Made by a program: the position numbers and the translations under genes. Of a DNA stretch of 64,000 nucleotides, positions 26,841-36,379 are shown one piece after another; the stretch's first letter is position 1; each line of letters starts with the position of its first letter. This DNA is from Actinoplanes sp. NBRC 103695. GTDB lineage: Bacteria; Actinomycetota; Actinomycetes; Mycobacteriales; Micromonosporaceae. The notes under the pieces were generated by a model. That model ran no database searches and was not told the origin of the DNA. It worked only from the letters and a program-made list of their open reading frames with translations. The DNA is taken from the NCBI RefSeq assembly GCF_030269485.1, contig NZ_BSTL01000037.1:21993-85992 (forward strand). Direction: 5' to 3'.

Positions 26841-29800
26841 TCAGCCGGCGCCGGCAAGCTGGTGGTGCGCGGGCCCGGCGGACGCGGGATCCTGCAGCGC
26901 ATAGGCCCTGATGATCGTGACCGAGCCCGTGTTGCCGCGGCTGTCGGTGACCGTTCCTCGCAGGGACACGTGACCGGGTCCGGCCGGGTGATCGACCAGG
27001 ATCCGGCCGTCCCGGACCGGCACGGAAGCCCAGGTGGCGCCGTCGTCAAACGAGACCTGGGCGGTGAGGGCGCTCGGCTTGCCGGCTCCGCTTCTCGGGT
27101 ACGACTGGACCGTCACCGGCACGGCGTACGCCTGCCCGCCGGGCGCGGCGCCCGCGGCGTCCAGTTCCGGCCTGAAACGCGGCACCGACAACGGCAGCGG
27201 CGTGGCGGCGCCGGTGCGCGCCGACCGGAAGTCCCAGCTCGCGTCGACGCCGTCGGCCTGCCGCTCCAGGCGGTATCGGCCCCGCTCTGCCGGCAAGGTG
27301 AAGGCGCCGTCGGGGCCGGGGCTGATCTCGCCCGGCACATCCAGTCGGCTCATCCGGGTGGTGACCGCCGAGGCCGGGCTCCAGACCCGGTTGCCGGCCG
27401 AGTCGCCGAGCAGCCCGGTCTGCGCCGGGACCCGCACCACGTCGCGCGTGCGGGACAGGTCGTTGCCGTCGCCGATCCAGGTCAGCGACGGCCCGAAGAC
27501 CGGGGCCAGCGGCGTCGACACCTGCACCGTGCCGGGCCGGTAGCCGACCGGCGGGGCGTACGCGAACTGCTTGCCCAGGAAATCCGGGCCGGTGTGGATG
27601 AACTGGCTCCGCCAGCGCACGCTCTCCCGCGTGGTCGTCACCCGACGCCGGATCCGGGTGGCGCCCGGCACGTCGATCTGGACGCCGAACCCGGAGTCCG
27701 TCACGCTCCTCGTCGACCCCATGGTGCTCAGGACGATGACGTGGTCGCCGGCCGGGGTCGCGGGCAGCCGCTCGTCGATCAGCGCCATCCTGCTCGGGTC
27801 CACGCGCCTGGTGAGCCGGGCCGGGATGATCGGGAAGCTCCAGCCGAGGCTGTAGACCTGGGTGTCGGCGGTGCTGACCGGGGTGGCCCAGACGCTCATG
27901 ATGTCCAGGCTGGGACCCTCGCCGCCGAGGCGCAGCGGAACGCCCAGCCCGCCGAATCCGCCGGACGCCCCGATGACCAGGTCGAGCCCGTGACCCTGCG
28001 GGCCCTTGTGCACCATCCGCGCCGTGCCGAACTGCTCGGTCAGACCGGCCGCACCGGCCGGCCGGAGGTCCACCACCGAGGAGCGGCGGCCGTCGATCTC
28101 GATCGTCCTGTCCCGGTCGAGGGTCAGCTCGGGGTACGCCAGGTAGGCGGCCTCGGCCTCGTTGTCGACCTGCGCGACGGCGCCGTACTGCCCGCCGTCG
28201 ATCCTGGTCCTGAACGTCCCGTCGTCGTTGATCCTGATCCAGTCCTGGCTCCCCGGGGCGTCGGTCCGGTACAGGCCGAGGTAGCCGCCGATCGGGTTCC
28301 CGGCCGAGTCGCGCACGGTGCCGCCCAGGTCGAACTTGGCGTCCTCGTAGAGCACGTCGAGCGGGGTGCGGACCACGGTGGACCCGGCCGTCGCGACCAG
28401 GGCGCCCTGGACCCGCCCGTACGCGTCGCCCAGGCCCGAGGTGTCGGCCGCGACGCCGACCGTGGTCGTGTCGCCGGCCGCGACCGTCACCTGCGACGGG
28501 GTGGCGCGGAAGACGCCCGGGGCGTTGACGTCGAAGGACAGGTCGAGAGTGACCGCCTCGGCGCCGGGGTTCGCGTAGGTGACCGTACGCTCGATCGGTT
28601 TGTCGTCGTCGTGCGGCCAGCTCTGGGTGCCGAAGGAGACGCCGGCGGGCGAGGCGGTGACGGTCTGGCCGATCGCCCGGGTGAGGTCGACCCGGCCGGC
28701 GCCCTGCTCGAGGACGCTCCCGCCGACCGGCGCCGCGGCCGAGCCCATCAGCAGCGCCTTGAGCTTGCCGCCGGAGAGGCCGGGGTGCTGTTGGGCGAGC
28801 AGCGCGGCGGCCCCGGCCACGTGCGGGGTGGCCATCGAGGTGCCGCTCATCGCGACGTGCGTGTCGTCGACCGGCGTGCCGAGGTAGCCGTGGGCGGCCT
28901 TGGCCGCGGCGATCTCGACGCCGGGGGCGGAGATCTCGGGCTTCAGCACGGCGCCGGTCGGGTCGGGGCCGCGGCTGGAGAACGGCGCGGTCCGGTCCTC
29001 GCGGTCCACCGCGGCCACCGAGAGCGCGGCCTCCGCGGTGCCCGGGCTGCCCAGCGTCGACTCCCCCGGGCCCTCGTTGCCGGCCGCCGTGACGAACAAC
29101 GTCCCCTTCTGGGCGGAGATCCGGTTGATCGCCTCCTCCAGCGGATCGATGCCGGGGGTGGGATCGCCGCCGAGGCTCATGTTGACGATCCGGGCGCCGC
29201 TGTCGCCGGCCCACTCGATGCCGGCCAGGATCGCCGAGTCGGTGCAGTACCGGCCCTCGCAGACCTTGCCGATGAGCAGCCGCGCGTCCGGCGCCACGCC
29301 GCGGTACCTCGGATCGTTGCTCGCGATCGTGGCGGCGACGTGGGTGCCGTGGCCGACCGTGTCGTCGGTGCTCGGGTCCGCGGTGAAGTTGCGCGTCCCG
29401 GCGATCCGGCCCCGCAGGTCGGCGTGGGTGTGGTCGACGCCGGTGTCGAGCACCGCGACGGTCACGCCGGCGCCGGTGTACCCGGCGGCCCAAGCGGCCG
29501 GCGCGCCGATCTGCGCCACGCTCCGGTCGAGGCTGATCCTCCGCTTGCCGTCGAGCCAGATCTTCGCCCTCGGGGCGGCGCTCCTGAGCGCCACGGCGCC
29601 GTCGGCCGCGCCGGTGGTCGACCATCCGTTCTGGACCAGGACCGGGGTACGGCTCCGGTAGCCGAACTCCGTCAGCGAGGTGACGTCGAACAGCCGCTTG
29701 TCCAGCCGCCCGCTGGTGATGCCGCCGCGCTGGTCACTGGGCACGACGTACAGGTGGCCGTCCTCGCGGGTCAGCTGGAAGGTCACGCGGCTGCGGCCGG

Positions 29801-29990
29801 GCCCCTCGGCCACGGTGACGGCGCCGCCGTCGAAGAGCGTGACGCGGTCGCCGGTGATCAGCGTGACCTCGTCCTTCACCGGCATCCCGGTCGCGGGCGT
29901 GGACGCCGAGGCGGACGCCGGCAGCGCCGGGACCAGCGCGGCGGCGGTGAGGAGGGCGGCGATCGAGGGAAGGACGCGCATGCGGCTCAC
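26841..29990 (-). CDS. Large secreted subtilisin-family protease (second of a pair)
   Basis: 1,049 aa from the GTG at 29990 (GTGA overlap with the upstream gene); ATG 29981 with GGGTGAG before it is equally good. A signal peptide ends near PASASAS. A propeptide-like stretch (EVTLITGDRVTL ... TPVLVQNG) follows, then the S8 domain: Asp in VLDTGVDHTH, His in GHGTHVAAT, Ser in GTSMATPHV (near 382). After about residue 430 come beta-sandwich repeats (VTYANPGAEAVTLDLSF) and a C-terminal TVTDSRGNTGSVTI module with no cell-wall anchor. Closely similar in layout to its neighbour, so the pair arose by duplication. Likely extracellular degradative enzyme. Confidence 0.92.
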   Translation of the reverse strand: MSRMRVLPSIAALLTAAALVPALPASASASTPATGMPVKDEVTLITGDRVTLFDGGAVTVAEGPGRSRVTFQLTREDGHLYVVPSDQRGGITSGRLDKRLFDVTSLTEFGYRSRTPVLVQNGWSTTGAADGAVALRSAAPRAKIWLDGKRRISLDRSVAQIGAPAAWAAGYTGAGVTVAVLDTGVDHTHADLRGRIAGTRNFTADPSTDDTVGHGTHVAATIASNDPRYRGVAPDARLLIGKVCEGRYCTDSAILAGIEWAGDSGARIVNMSLGGDPTPGIDPLEEAINRISAQKGTLFVTAAGNEGPGESTLGSPGTAEAALSVAAVDREDRTAPFSSRGPDPTGAVLKPEISAPGVEIAAAKAAHGYLGTPVDDTHVAMSGTSMATPHVAGAAALLAQQHPGLSGGKLKALLMGSAAAPVGGSVLEQGAGRVDLTRAIGQTVTASPAGVSFGTQSWPHDDDKPIERTVTYANPGAEAVTLDLSFDVNAPGVFRATPSQVTVAAGDTTTVGVAADTSGLGDAYGRVQGALVATAGSTVVRTPLDVLYEDAKFDLGGTVRDSAGNPIGGYLGLYRTDAPGSQDWIRINDDGTFRTRIDGGQYGAVAQVDNEAEAAYLAYPELTLDRDRTIEIDGRRSSVVDLRPAGAAGLTEQFGTARMVHKGPQGHGLDLVIGASGGFGGLGVPLRLGGEGPSLDIMSVWATPVSTADTQVYSLGWSFPIIPARLTRRVDPSRMALIDERLPATPAGDHVIVLSTMGSTRSVTDSGFGVQIDVPGATRIRRRVTTTRESVRWRSQFIHTGPDFLGKQFAYAPPVGYRPGTVQVSTPLAPVFGPSLTWIGDGNDLSRTRDVVRVPAQTGLLGDSAGNRVWSPASAVTTRMSRLDVPGEISPGPDGAFTLPAERGRYRLERQADGVDASWDFRSARTGAATPLPLSVPRFRPELDAAGAAPGGQAYAVPVTVQSYPRSGAGKPSALTAQVSFDDGATWASVPVRDGRILVDHPAGPGHVSLRGTVTDSRGNTGSVTIIRAYALQDPASAGPAHHQLAGAG

Positions 29991-32900
29991 CCGTTCAGGT
30001 CGTAGGCGCGGAGGATGGTCACCGTTCCGGTGTTGCCGTGCGAGTCAGTCACGGTCGCGCGCAGGGAGACGTGGCCCGGGCCGGCCGGGTGCCGCAGCGT
30101 GATGCGACGGCCCTTGACCGGCGCGGCGGTCCAGGTGGCGCCGTCGTCGTAGGAGATCTCCGCGGCGATGCGGCGCGTCTCCCCGGCGCCCGGGTAGGAG
30201 CGGACGCTCACCGGCACGGTGAACCGCTGCCCGCCCGGCGCGCCGCCGCCCGCGTCCAGCCGGGGCTCGAAGTGCGGTGCCGAGAGCGGCAGCAGCGTAC
30301 GGGCCGCGTCGCTGTGCGCGGAGGTGAACTCCCAGGTCGCTTCGACACGGGTACTCGAGGTGAAGCCAGCCGGGGGCGTGCCGGTCATCGCGAGGCGGTA
30401 ACGCCCCGGCTCGGGCGGCAGCGGGAAGCGGCCGTTCGCGTCGGCGGCGATCTCGCCGGGAACGTCGAGGCGGCTCATCGTCGTTGCGTACGAACCGGCC
30501 GGGATCCAGCCGACGTTGCCCGCGCTGTCGCCGAACAGCGCGTACCGGGCCGGCGCGGCCACCGTGTCGTCGGCGTACCGAGCCAGATCGGCGCCCTCGC
30601 CGACCGGGGTGAGAGCCGGGCCGTACACCGGCCGCCACGGCGCGAGCCGCTCGACGGTCCCGAGGCGACGGCCGATCGGCGGGGAGGCCGCGGTCCACCT
30701 GTTCGCGTAGGTGGGCGTGCGCTCGTCGAACCGGTAGGCCCCGAGGAGGCCGTCGGCCCGGGCCGGGAAGAACGTCCGGACCTGTCTGGCGCCGGTGAGC
30801 TCGACCCCCTGGCCGGCGCCCTGCTCCCGGCGACGGGCAGAGTACAAGAACGCCCATTGGAGGTACGCGTTGCCGGGCTCGACCGCGGGCGGCGTGACCT
30901 CGGACTCGGCCAGCGTCGTCACGTCGACGTGGCGGGTCCAGCCGGTCGGCAGCCGATCCGTGAAGTACGAGCCCAGTGGGTAGACGCGGGCGTCGGCCGC
31001 GCCGGGGGCGGTGGTCCAGGTGCTCATCAGGTAGCCCCACAGCTCACCCTTGGCCGGCGGCGGCCCGGCCACGCCCACCCGGTGCGCGAACGTGGTGAAC
31101 CCGCCGCAGCAGGCGCTGAACGAGTAGCTCATGCCCCAGCCCTGCGCGCTGCGGTTCTCCACTGAGTAGCCGCCCAGCGCCTCGGTCACGCCGTCGTCGC
31201 CGACCGGGCGCACGTCGATCGGGCTCGCCTCGCGGGCGTCCAGCGTGAGCTCCTGGTCGTGGTCGGCGTTGATCTCGGGCAGCCACAGGTCCGCGCTGCT
31301 GTCCGCGCCGAAGACGGAGGCGACCATCGCGTACCGGCCCCGCGGCAGGCGCAGCTGGACGACGCCGTTCTCGTCGGGGCGTGGGTGTGTCTGGTACTGG
31401 TACGCGTCCTTGCGGGCGAAGCTCGTGAACAGCGACCGCGCGGGCGCGCCGTCGGTGTCCAGGATCTGCACGCTCAGGTCGTACGCCTCGGCCTCGTTGA
31501 GAATCTCGAAGGGTGTCCGCACCCGGGTGTCACCGGAGGCGGCGACCACGGCCCCGTCGACCCGACCGTACGTCGCGCCGAGAGCGCCCGTGTCGGCCTC
31601 GACCCGGACCCCGGCCGTGGCGCCGGGTTCGATCGTGACCCGCGACGGTGTGACGGTGAAGGCGCCGGCCGGGGCGGGGCTGTCGATCGTCAGGTCGAGG
31701 GTGACCGCGTCCGGGCCGGCGTTGGCATAGGTCACCGTACGCTCGATCGGCTTGTCGTCGGTGTGCGGCCAGCGCTGCGTCCCGAAGGAGAGGCCGACCG
31801 GCGAGGCCACGACCCGCGTGTGGATCGCCCGGGCGAGATCGACCCGGCCAGCGCCCTGGGTCAGGACCGGCACGCCGGCCGTGGGCTCGGCCGAGGCCAT
31901 CAGCGCCGCCTTGATGCGCTCGCCGGTCCAGTCCGGATGCTGCTGCGCGAGGAGCGCGGCCGCGCCCGCGGCGTGCGGGGTGGCCATCGAGGTGCCGGAC
32001 ATCGCGACGTGGGTGTCGTCGACGGGCGTGCCGAGGGTGCCGTGCGCGGCCTTCGCGGCGGCGATGCCCACACCCGGCGCGGAGATCTCCGGTTTGATCG
32101 CGCCACCGTCGGCGCGGGGGCCGCGGCTGGAGAACGCGGCCGCCTCGTCATCACGGTCGACGGCCGCCACGGCCAGGGCAGCGTCCGCCGAGGCCGGGCT
32201 GGACACCGTCGACTCGTACGGCCCGTCGTTGCCCGCCGCGACGACGAACAGCATCCCCTTCTCCGCCGAGTAGCGCTCAACGGCCTGCTCGAGCGGGTCG
32301 AGGCCGGGAGAGTCGGCACCACCCAGGCTCAGGTTGACGATCTTCGCGCCACGGGCGGCGGCCCAGTCGACGCCCGCCAGGATCGCCGAGTCCGGGCAGT
32401 ACCGGTCCGGGCAGACCTTGCCGATCAGAAGCCGCGCGTCCGGAGCGACACCCCGGTAGGTGGCGCCGTCGCTCGCGATGGTGGACGCGACGTGGGTGCC
32501 GTGCCCGACCTTGTCGTCGGTGTCCGACCCGCCGGTGAGGTCGGCCGACTCGGCGATCCGGCCGGCCAGGTCCGGGTGGGTGGCGTCGACGCCGCTGTCC
32601 AGGACCGCGACCTTCACCCCGGCGCCGGTGTAGCCGGCGGCCCACGCGACCGGCGCGCCGATCTGCGGCACGCTACGGTCGAGGCTCACCGCCCGCTTAC
32701 CGTCGAGCCAGATCCTCGTGCCCGCCTTCGCCGCCGCGAGCGCCGCAGCGCCGTTCCCCACCGGCGAGACCGACCGTCCGTTCTGGACCAGGACCGGGGT
32801 GTTCCCGCGGTACCCGAACTCCTCGAGCGCGGTGACGTCGAACAGCCGCCGGTCGACCCGCCCCGAGGCGATGGCGGGCTCCTGGTCGGCCGGGACGACG

Positions 32901-33115
32901 AACGTGTGCCCGTCCTCCACAGTGGTCCGGTAGGCGACGTTCCGGCGGCCCGGCCCCGGATCCAGCCGGACCGGCCGGTCGGGGGCGAGCGTGACCCGGT
33001 CGCCGGTGATCAGCGTGATCGCCTCGACGGCCGGTGCGGGCGCCGCGGACGCGGGCGGGGTGGGTGCCAGCGTCGCGACGAGGACGGCCGCGGCCAGCGG
33101 CGGGAGCACGCGCAT
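29987..33115 (-). CDS. Large secreted subtilisin-family protease (first of a pair)
   Basis: 1,042 aa. Signal peptide 1-25 (ending PASAAPAP), ITLITGDRVTL propeptide start, and triad Asp173 (VLDSGVDATH), His205 (GHGTHVAST) and Ser near 375 (GTSMATPHA). The protease domain is followed by about 600 residues of beta-rich repeats. The two Cys in PDRYCPD and SFSACCGGF are partly shared with the sister (GRYCTDS). It is the first gene of a two-gene unit and ends in a GTGA overlap with the second. An AT-richer stretch at 33130-33165 probably holds the promoter. Confidence 0.92.
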   Translation of the reverse strand: MRVLPPLAAAVLVATLAPTPPASAAPAPAVEAITLITGDRVTLAPDRPVRLDPGPGRRNVAYRTTVEDGHTFVVPADQEPAIASGRVDRRLFDVTALEEFGYRGNTPVLVQNGRSVSPVGNGAAALAAAKAGTRIWLDGKRAVSLDRSVPQIGAPVAWAAGYTGAGVKVAVLDSGVDATHPDLAGRIAESADLTGGSDTDDKVGHGTHVASTIASDGATYRGVAPDARLLIGKVCPDRYCPDSAILAGVDWAAARGAKIVNLSLGGADSPGLDPLEQAVERYSAEKGMLFVVAAGNDGPYESTVSSPASADAALAVAAVDRDDEAAAFSSRGPRADGGAIKPEISAPGVGIAAAKAAHGTLGTPVDDTHVAMSGTSMATPHAAGAAALLAQQHPDWTGERIKAALMASAEPTAGVPVLTQGAGRVDLARAIHTRVVASPVGLSFGTQRWPHTDDKPIERTVTYANAGPDAVTLDLTIDSPAPAGAFTVTPSRVTIEPGATAGVRVEADTGALGATYGRVDGAVVAASGDTRVRTPFEILNEAEAYDLSVQILDTDGAPARSLFTSFARKDAYQYQTHPRPDENGVVQLRLPRGRYAMVASVFGADSSADLWLPEINADHDQELTLDAREASPIDVRPVGDDGVTEALGGYSVENRSAQGWGMSYSFSACCGGFTTFAHRVGVAGPPPAKGELWGYLMSTWTTAPGAADARVYPLGSYFTDRLPTGWTRHVDVTTLAESEVTPPAVEPGNAYLQWAFLYSARRREQGAGQGVELTGARQVRTFFPARADGLLGAYRFDERTPTYANRWTAASPPIGRRLGTVERLAPWRPVYGPALTPVGEGADLARYADDTVAAPARYALFGDSAGNVGWIPAGSYATTMSRLDVPGEIAADANGRFPLPPEPGRYRLAMTGTPPAGFTSSTRVEATWEFTSAHSDAARTLLPLSAPHFEPRLDAGGGAPGGQRFTVPVSVRSYPGAGETRRIAAEISYDDGATWTAAPVKGRRITLRHPAGPGHVSLRATVTDSHGNTGTVTILRAYDLNG

Positions 33116-33479
33116 GCGCCCACTTCAGCCTATCCATCGATGTAAGTCAATAAGTAACCTTTACTGTCGTGCGATTCGCGTCCTGGCTACGACGACCATC
33201 GCCGCAGGGCGGGTGCCGCGCGACGTCGGCCCTTGTCGAACGATCGACGACCATGCCGACCACTCAACGGAGCCGGGGCCAGAGAGCCACGCACGTCGAT
33301 CGTCAGCCGAGACACATCAGGGTCTCTCGAAACCGTCCCACTTCATCTCGCAAGCCACGGACCTGCTGCCCGGCTCAGGCACCGCCCGGACCAGGTCAAC
33401 AGGCCGGCTCAGCACGCGAGTTCCTCCCCTGCTCGCAACCCCTGACGCTAACCTCGCCGCCGGGGCTTTGATCTACGCC
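33116..33479. other. Intergenic, upstream of proteases and downstream of LacI gene
   Basis: The first 50 bases are AT-rich for this genome (TTGACTTACATCG on the minus strand) and likely hold the protease promoter, though no well-spaced -10 is convincing. The rest contains only low-quality open frames with no family resemblance. Confidence 0.4.
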
Positions 33480-34481
33480 TCAGGCTGCGGGTGGCGCGGT
33501 CGTTCCTCTGATGATCAGCTGGGGTGCGACGATCAAGGCTCGGTTGGTGAGTTCGCTGCCGTCGATGCGGGCGATCGCGCGGTCGACGGCCAGCCTCGTC
33601 ATCTCGGTGGTGTCTTGGGCGATCGTGGTCAGGTTGATGTGGGCGAGGCGGGCGAGGTGGCTGTCGTCGTAGCCGACGACGCTGATGTCTTCCGGGACGC
33701 GCAGGCCGGCGCGGGTCAGGACGTCGAGGACACCTGTTGCGCTGCGGTCGTTGAAGACCGTGATCGCGGTCGGCCGGTCTCCCTCGTCGAGCAGGCGGCG
33801 GGCCGCTGCGGCGCCGTCTTCCTCTGAAAGGCCACCTTCGATGATGCGGTTGTGAGTATCCAGACTGTGCGCGGCCATCGCTTCGCGGTATCCGCGCCGC
33901 CGGTCCGCCGCGCCGGGCGCACGTCCGCCGTCGATGTGGGCGATGCGCTGGTGGCCCAGCCCGTTCAGGTACTCGACGGCCTGGCGCAGTCCTTCGTCGT
34001 CGGCGGTACGGATGACGTCGGTGACCCGGACGTTGCGGGCCAGGACGATGACCGGCAGCCGGGCCGCGAGCTTGGCCAGCTCGGCAGCCGGTGTCCGCGG
34101 CCCGCACATGATCAGGGCCTCGCACCGGTCTTGGAGCATCCCTGCGGTCGCCTCGGCCTCGTCCCGGTCCGGGGTGACGGCGCTGAGCGCCAGCTCGTAC
34201 CCGCGGTCGCGGGCGGCCGTGTACAGCGCAGTGACCAGGTCGAGGTGGAAGGCGTGCTGGATGCCGAACACGACGCCGAGCAGCCGGCTGCGGCCGCTGC
34301 GCAACAATCTCGCCCGGCTGTCCGGGTGATAGCCGAGCTGGTCGGCGGCCTGGAGGACCCGGCGCCGCGTTTCGGGGCCGGCACCGGGCTCGTCGCGCAT
34401 CACCAGAGACACCAGCGACTTGGACACCCCGGCGTGAGCGGCTACGTCGGCAAGGGTCGGCCGGGCCTCTGCGTTCGCCAT
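33480..34481 (-). CDS. LacI/GalR-family transcriptional repressor
   Basis: 333 aa from the ATG at 34481. HTH PTLADVAAHAGVSKSLVSLV (about 8-27) and hinge HPDSRARLLRSGRSRLLGVV, then a periplasmic-binding-protein-like effector domain (VVGYDDSHLARL near 280). Such repressors bind a CG-centred palindrome. Two copies of TGGAACGTTCCA flank the promoters between this gene and the divergent oxidoreductase, so autoregulation and control of the sugar/inositol-type genes are likely. Effector unknown. Confidence 0.92.
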   Translation of the reverse strand: MANAEARPTLADVAAHAGVSKSLVSLVMRDEPGAGPETRRRVLQAADQLGYHPDSRARLLRSGRSRLLGVVFGIQHAFHLDLVTALYTAARDRGYELALSAVTPDRDEAEATAGMLQDRCEALIMCGPRTPAAELAKLAARLPVIVLARNVRVTDVIRTADDEGLRQAVEYLNGLGHQRIAHIDGGRAPGAADRRRGYREAMAAHSLDTHNRIIEGGLSEEDGAAAARRLLDEGDRPTAITVFNDRSATGVLDVLTRAGLRVPEDISVVGYDDSHLARLAHINLTTIAQDTTEMTRLAVDRAIARIDGSELTNRALIVAPQLIIRGTTAPPAA

Positions 34482-34496
34482 CTGCACATCGTATGA

Positions 34497-34510
34497 CTGG
34501 AACGTTCCAG
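34497..34510. promoter_or_regulatory. LacI-type operator 1
   Basis: Perfect 14-bp palindrome CTGGAACGTTCCAG, 16 bases upstream of the repressor start. Central CG and flanking GGAA/TTCC match LacI-family site style. Confidence 0.8.
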
Positions 34511-34519
34511 GGCCAACTC

Positions 34520-34570
34520 TTGACGCCGCCTACCGCCGTGGCTCACCCTCGATCGCATGGAACGTTCCAG
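34520..34570 (+). promoter_or_regulatory. LacI-type operator 2 and candidate leaderless promoter
   Basis: TGGAACGTTCCA recurs at 34558-34569, centred exactly 60 bp from operator 1 and overlapping the ATG at 34557. TTGACG (34520-34525) lies where a -35 box would place transcription start at or next to that ATG, and no ribosome site precedes it. A leaderless mRNA blocked by repressor at its start is inferred. Confidence 0.6.
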
Positions 34571-35552
34571 TGAGATCGGTGTTGCAGTGATCGGAGCGGG
34601 CCGGATGGGCCTGTTCCACGCGGAGACCGTGAGTCGGCGCTTGCCCGGCGCTCGGCTGGTGGCCGTCGCCGATCCGGTGGGCGGCGAGGACCTCGGCGCT
34701 GACCGGCACTACACCGATGCTGACCAGGTGTGGGCCGACTCAGAGGTCGACGCGGTAGTGATCGCCGCCCCGGCGCGGTTGCACGCCGACCTCGTCGTCG
34801 CGGCGGCTCGAGCGGGAAAGAGCGTGTTCTGCGAGAAGCCGATGTCGCTGACCTTGGACGACGCCGACCGCGCCGTCGCTGCGGCACAGGTTGCGGGGGT
34901 GGTGTTGCAAGTGGGTTTCCAGCGGCGGTTCGCCGCCGACTGGGCGGCTGCCCGGGCTCTGCTGGACGCCGGCCAGATCGGTACGCCGCGGCTGCTGCGG
35001 TCGCTGACTCGCGACCCCGGCGGCTTCGATCCAGCCCGCGTCCCACCGAACACGATCTTCTTCGAGACGCTCATCCACGACTTCGACGTGCTGCGGTTCC
35101 TCAACCCGGGCGCGGCCGCCGTCGAGGTGTACGCCGTCGCCGAGGCGCTGGTCGAGCCGCAGTGGCGCGACCGCGGTCTCCGCGACACAGCCGCGGTCAT
35201 GGTCAAGTTCGACAACGGCGCGACCGGCTTCGCCGAGGCTTGCTTCCAGACCACCTACGGCCACGACGTTCGCGCCGAGGTGTTCGGCTCGGCGGGCACC
35301 GCGACGGTGGGCGACGCACGCCGCACCGCGATGACCTTTTCCGGTTCCGGCGGGCGCACGATCGCCACCGTGCAGAGCGACCAAGAGCTGTTCGGCGCTG
35401 CCTACGTCGCCGAGCTCACCGCGTTCATCGAGGCCGTCCGCACCGGCACACCGCCACTGGTCACTGGCCACGACGCACGCGAGGCTCTCGCAATCGCCCT
35501 CGCTGCCGCCGAGTCGGCGGCCTGCGGCCAGCCTGTGCGGGTGACGGCGTGA
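34557..35552 (+). CDS. Gfo/Idh/MocA-family NAD(P)-dependent oxidoreductase (inositol 2-dehydrogenase-like)
   Basis: 331 aa. Rossmann motif VAVIGAGRMGLFHAE at 9-23 and catalytic-region Lys in FCEKPMSLTL. The C-terminal beta-sheet domain has the DTAAVMVKFDNGATGFAEA strand. The family oxidises or reduces sugars and cyclitols using NAD(P). The ATG at 34557 sits inside operator 2; a GTG at 34587 would trim ten residues before the Rossmann strand and is less likely. It overlaps the next gene by GTGA and is controlled by the divergent LacI protein. Confidence 0.9.
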   Translation: MERSSEIGVAVIGAGRMGLFHAETVSRRLPGARLVAVADPVGGEDLGADRHYTDADQVWADSEVDAVVIAAPARLHADLVVAAARAGKSVFCEKPMSLTLDDADRAVAAAQVAGVVLQVGFQRRFAADWAAARALLDAGQIGTPRLLRSLTRDPGGFDPARVPPNTIFFETLIHDFDVLRFLNPGAAAVEVYAVAEALVEPQWRDRGLRDTAAVMVKFDNGATGFAEACFQTTYGHDVRAEVFGSAGTATVGDARRTAMTFSGSGGRTIATVQSDQELFGAAYVAELTAFIEAVRTGTPPLVTGHDAREALAIALAAAESAACGQPVRVTA

Positions 35553-36334
35553 CCGGCTTCCGCTTGGCCGTCTGCGCCGAGATGATGTTCCTCGACCTGC
35601 CGTTCCCCGAGCGCGTCGCGCGGATCGCCGAACTCGGGTTCGAGGCCGAGATGTGGAACTGGGCCGATAAGGACATCGACGCTCTGGTCAAGACCGGCGC
35701 GACCGTGTCGTCGATGACCGGCTACCTGACCGGCACGCTCGCCGACCCCGCCGGCGCCGATGAACTCCTGCGGACCGCACAACAGTCCTTGCAGATCGCC
35801 GAGCGCCTCGACTGCCCGCGGCTCAACATCCACGGCACCGGACTGGACGGCCAAGGACTCCCGGTGGTGCCGGCCGCCGTCGTGACACCGCAGATGTGGC
35901 TCACCGCCGCCCATACCCTGGCCCGACTGGCCGAGCTGGGCGAACGAGCCGGCCGCGTCTTCACCCTGGAAAACCTGAACACTGCCGTCGACCACCCCGG
36001 CACACCCTTCGCGCGAGCCGAGGACACTCTCGCCCTCGTCGAAGCCGTCGGTAGCCCTCACCTACGACTCAACCTCGACCTCTACCACGCGCAAATCGGC
36101 GAGGGGAACCTCATCCAACTGGTGGAGCGGGCACTGCCGTTCATCGGCGAGATCCAGGTCGCGGACGTGCCCGGCCGGCAAGAGCCCGGTACCGGCGAGA
36201 TCCACTATCCGGCGGTGGCCTCGGCGCTCGACCGCCTCGGTTACCAGGGAGTGGTCGCCCTGGAAGGCTGGGCATCTGATGACTCCGAGATGGCACTCCA
36301 GCGGTTCCGCGAGGCCTTCGCCACCGTGAACTAA
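35549..36334 (+). CDS. Xylose-isomerase-like TIM barrel (hydroxypyruvate isomerase family)
   Basis: 261 aa from a GTG overlapping the previous stop. LAVCAEMMFLDLPFPERVAR is the standard opening of hydroxypyruvate isomerase-type barrels. Metal/acid residues appear in FTLENLNT (Glu), LRLNLDLYHAQIGEGN (Asp, His), IQVADVPGRQEPG and VALEGWASDD (Glu). Family members isomerise or epimerise ketoses and 2-oxo acids. With the coupled Gfo/Idh enzyme and LacI repressor it forms a compact carbohydrate-catabolism unit, but no transporter is attached. Confidence 0.88.
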   Translation: MTGFRLAVCAEMMFLDLPFPERVARIAELGFEAEMWNWADKDIDALVKTGATVSSMTGYLTGTLADPAGADELLRTAQQSLQIAERLDCPRLNIHGTGLDGQGLPVVPAAVVTPQMWLTAAHTLARLAELGERAGRVFTLENLNTAVDHPGTPFARAEDTLALVEAVGSPHLRLNLDLYHAQIGEGNLIQLVERALPFIGEIQVADVPGRQEPGTGEIHYPAVASALDRLGYQGVVALEGWASDDSEMALQRFREAFATVN

Positions 36335-36379
36335 CGAGGGCTGCCGCCGCGGCGGTACCTTCAACATCACCTCGGATCG

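Noticed and set aside
26862..30005. Plus-strand open frame of 1,047 codons over the subtilase gene
   Set aside because: Low-complexity antisense shadow; the minus-strand gene has a signal peptide and full catalytic triad.
34497..34570. Twin palindromes as IS or transposon ends
   Set aside because: They flank promoters, match LacI site style and are not bordered by target duplications.
34730..36334. Single 534-codon fusion of oxidoreductase and TIM barrel
   Set aside because: The first half is an out-of-frame shadow; two genes with a GTGA overlap explain the region.
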